Assembly (NCBI GenBank): GCA_014843695.1
Contig: CM026401.1
Coordinates: 29,744,562-29,808,561 of the forward strand
Length of the DNA stretch: 64,000 bases
DNA from: Archivesica marissinica
Lineage: Eukaryota > Mollusca > Bivalvia > Venerida > Vesicomyidae
Direction: 5' to 3'
Below the pieces are notes generated by a model. The model did no database searches. It saw only the letters and a list, made by a program, of their open reading frames with translations, and was not told where the DNA came from. Made by a program: the position numbers and the translations under genes. Shown one piece after another: positions 63,373 through 64,000 of the stretch. Position 1 is the stretch's first letter, and each line of letters begins with the position of its first letter.

Positions 63373-63686
63373 CAGATGCTACACAGATGGATCTGTAGTC
63401 CAGTGGTATCACGTTGGACTGGTAATCTAGGGTTCGCAGGTTCGATCCCACGTCTGACCCTAATAAAATTAACAGTCTTTCAGATGGGACGTTAAACCGA
63501 GGTCTCGTGTTGGTGCTTTACACCGTGCACGTACAAGAACCAGAGGAGACTCTGGAATTGGTCTCTGTCTGTATCATTGCACTATCCTCCAAAATCTAAA
63601 ATGACTAATATCTTCAGAGACGTCGCTCATATGGGCAACAGGTAGCGACGATAAATAAACGTAAAACACACACTTCAGATGCTACA
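63373..63686 (+). mobile_element. SINE family A, full length, with 11-bp target duplication
   Basis: CAGATGCTACA flanks both sides (63373-63383 and 63676-63686). The SINE between has the head (TAGTCCAGTGG, GGTTCGATCCCAC), the body and the tail (GACGATAAATAAACGTAAAA) ending in a CA-rich stretch. Confidence 0.9.
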
Positions 63687-64000
63687 ACCTTTAATAAGCT
63701 TAAAGCGACAGTTTAATAGGTGAAATATTTTTAGTTAGTTTAGTTTTTAAGTTAGAAACTTGATCAACTATTATATAAACATCGTATACGCTTTGACACA
63801 ACACATGCATATATATATAAACGTTCCAAAATAGTGCGTATATCATGAATAAAGATATGCTATTAATGACCGCAACGAGTGTTCCGTACATAGTTACCAT
63901 TATATCTCATTCTTTGCCACTGCACATAAATCTTTCCAGAGCAATCTGAATTAACCTATATCTCAATGACAACGCGAGTACCCCACTGTATAGTAGAATT
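63687..64000. other. Unannotated sequence at the window end
   Basis: No supported gene or repeat in the last 310 bp. Confidence 0.4.

Overview
The window is nuclear DNA of an invertebrate animal. It has spliced genes with GT-AG introns, a eukaryotic tRNA-Ala, tRNA-derived SINEs, LINEs, Tc1/mariner and hAT-like DNA transposons, and roughly a third of its length in minisatellite arrays. The mix of SINE tails, Tx1-type LINE and long minisatellites suggests a mollusc, perhaps a bivalve. That placement is inference and cannot be proved from this window.

Two host protein genes can be rebuilt, both on the minus strand. The first is MRPL51 (mitochondrial large-subunit ribosomal protein mL51): four coding exons at 35695-35618, 34443-34293, 27379-27317 and 24701-24547, giving 148 aa, with phases that agree at every junction and an AATAAA signal just after the stop. 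The second is a synaptotagmin-family gene: five coding exons at 57756-57534, 53615-53416, 51616-51107, 49510-49393 and 45624-45317, giving about 452 aa, with an N-terminal membrane segment, a cysteine-rich patch, a linker, C2A and C2B. A tRNA-Ala(AGC) gene lies at 38685-38757.

Layout. 1-11 kb: two large minisatellite fields (48/49 bp and 37 bp) interrupted by a SINE, an 832-bp foldback element and a 2.57-kb insertion carrying a LINE fragment. 11-24 kb: a mariner fragment, LINE fragments, a 227-nt block made only of G and T, and a minisatellite split by an 8.2-kb near-complete Tx1/L1-like LINE with a 10-bp target duplication. 24.5-35.7 kb: MRPL51, every intron of which holds minisatellites. 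36-45 kb: LINE remains, MITEs, SINEs, the tRNA gene and a 1.8-kb 35-bp array. 45.3-57.8 kb: the synaptotagmin gene, with an intact Tc1-like transposon in intron 1 and a 2.3-kb 48-bp array in intron 4. 58-64 kb: MITE, SINEs, a LINE fragment, a 16-bp array and a 37-bp array.

The most striking observation is at the synaptotagmin C2B exon. The 48-bp minisatellite unit consists of the last 25 nt of the exon, its 5' splice site and about 23 nt of intron. The splice donor has therefore been copied about 47 times in tandem. The unit is a multiple of three and is open in the exon's frame for about 24 copies, so use of a downstream donor would add 16-residue blocks to the C2B domain.
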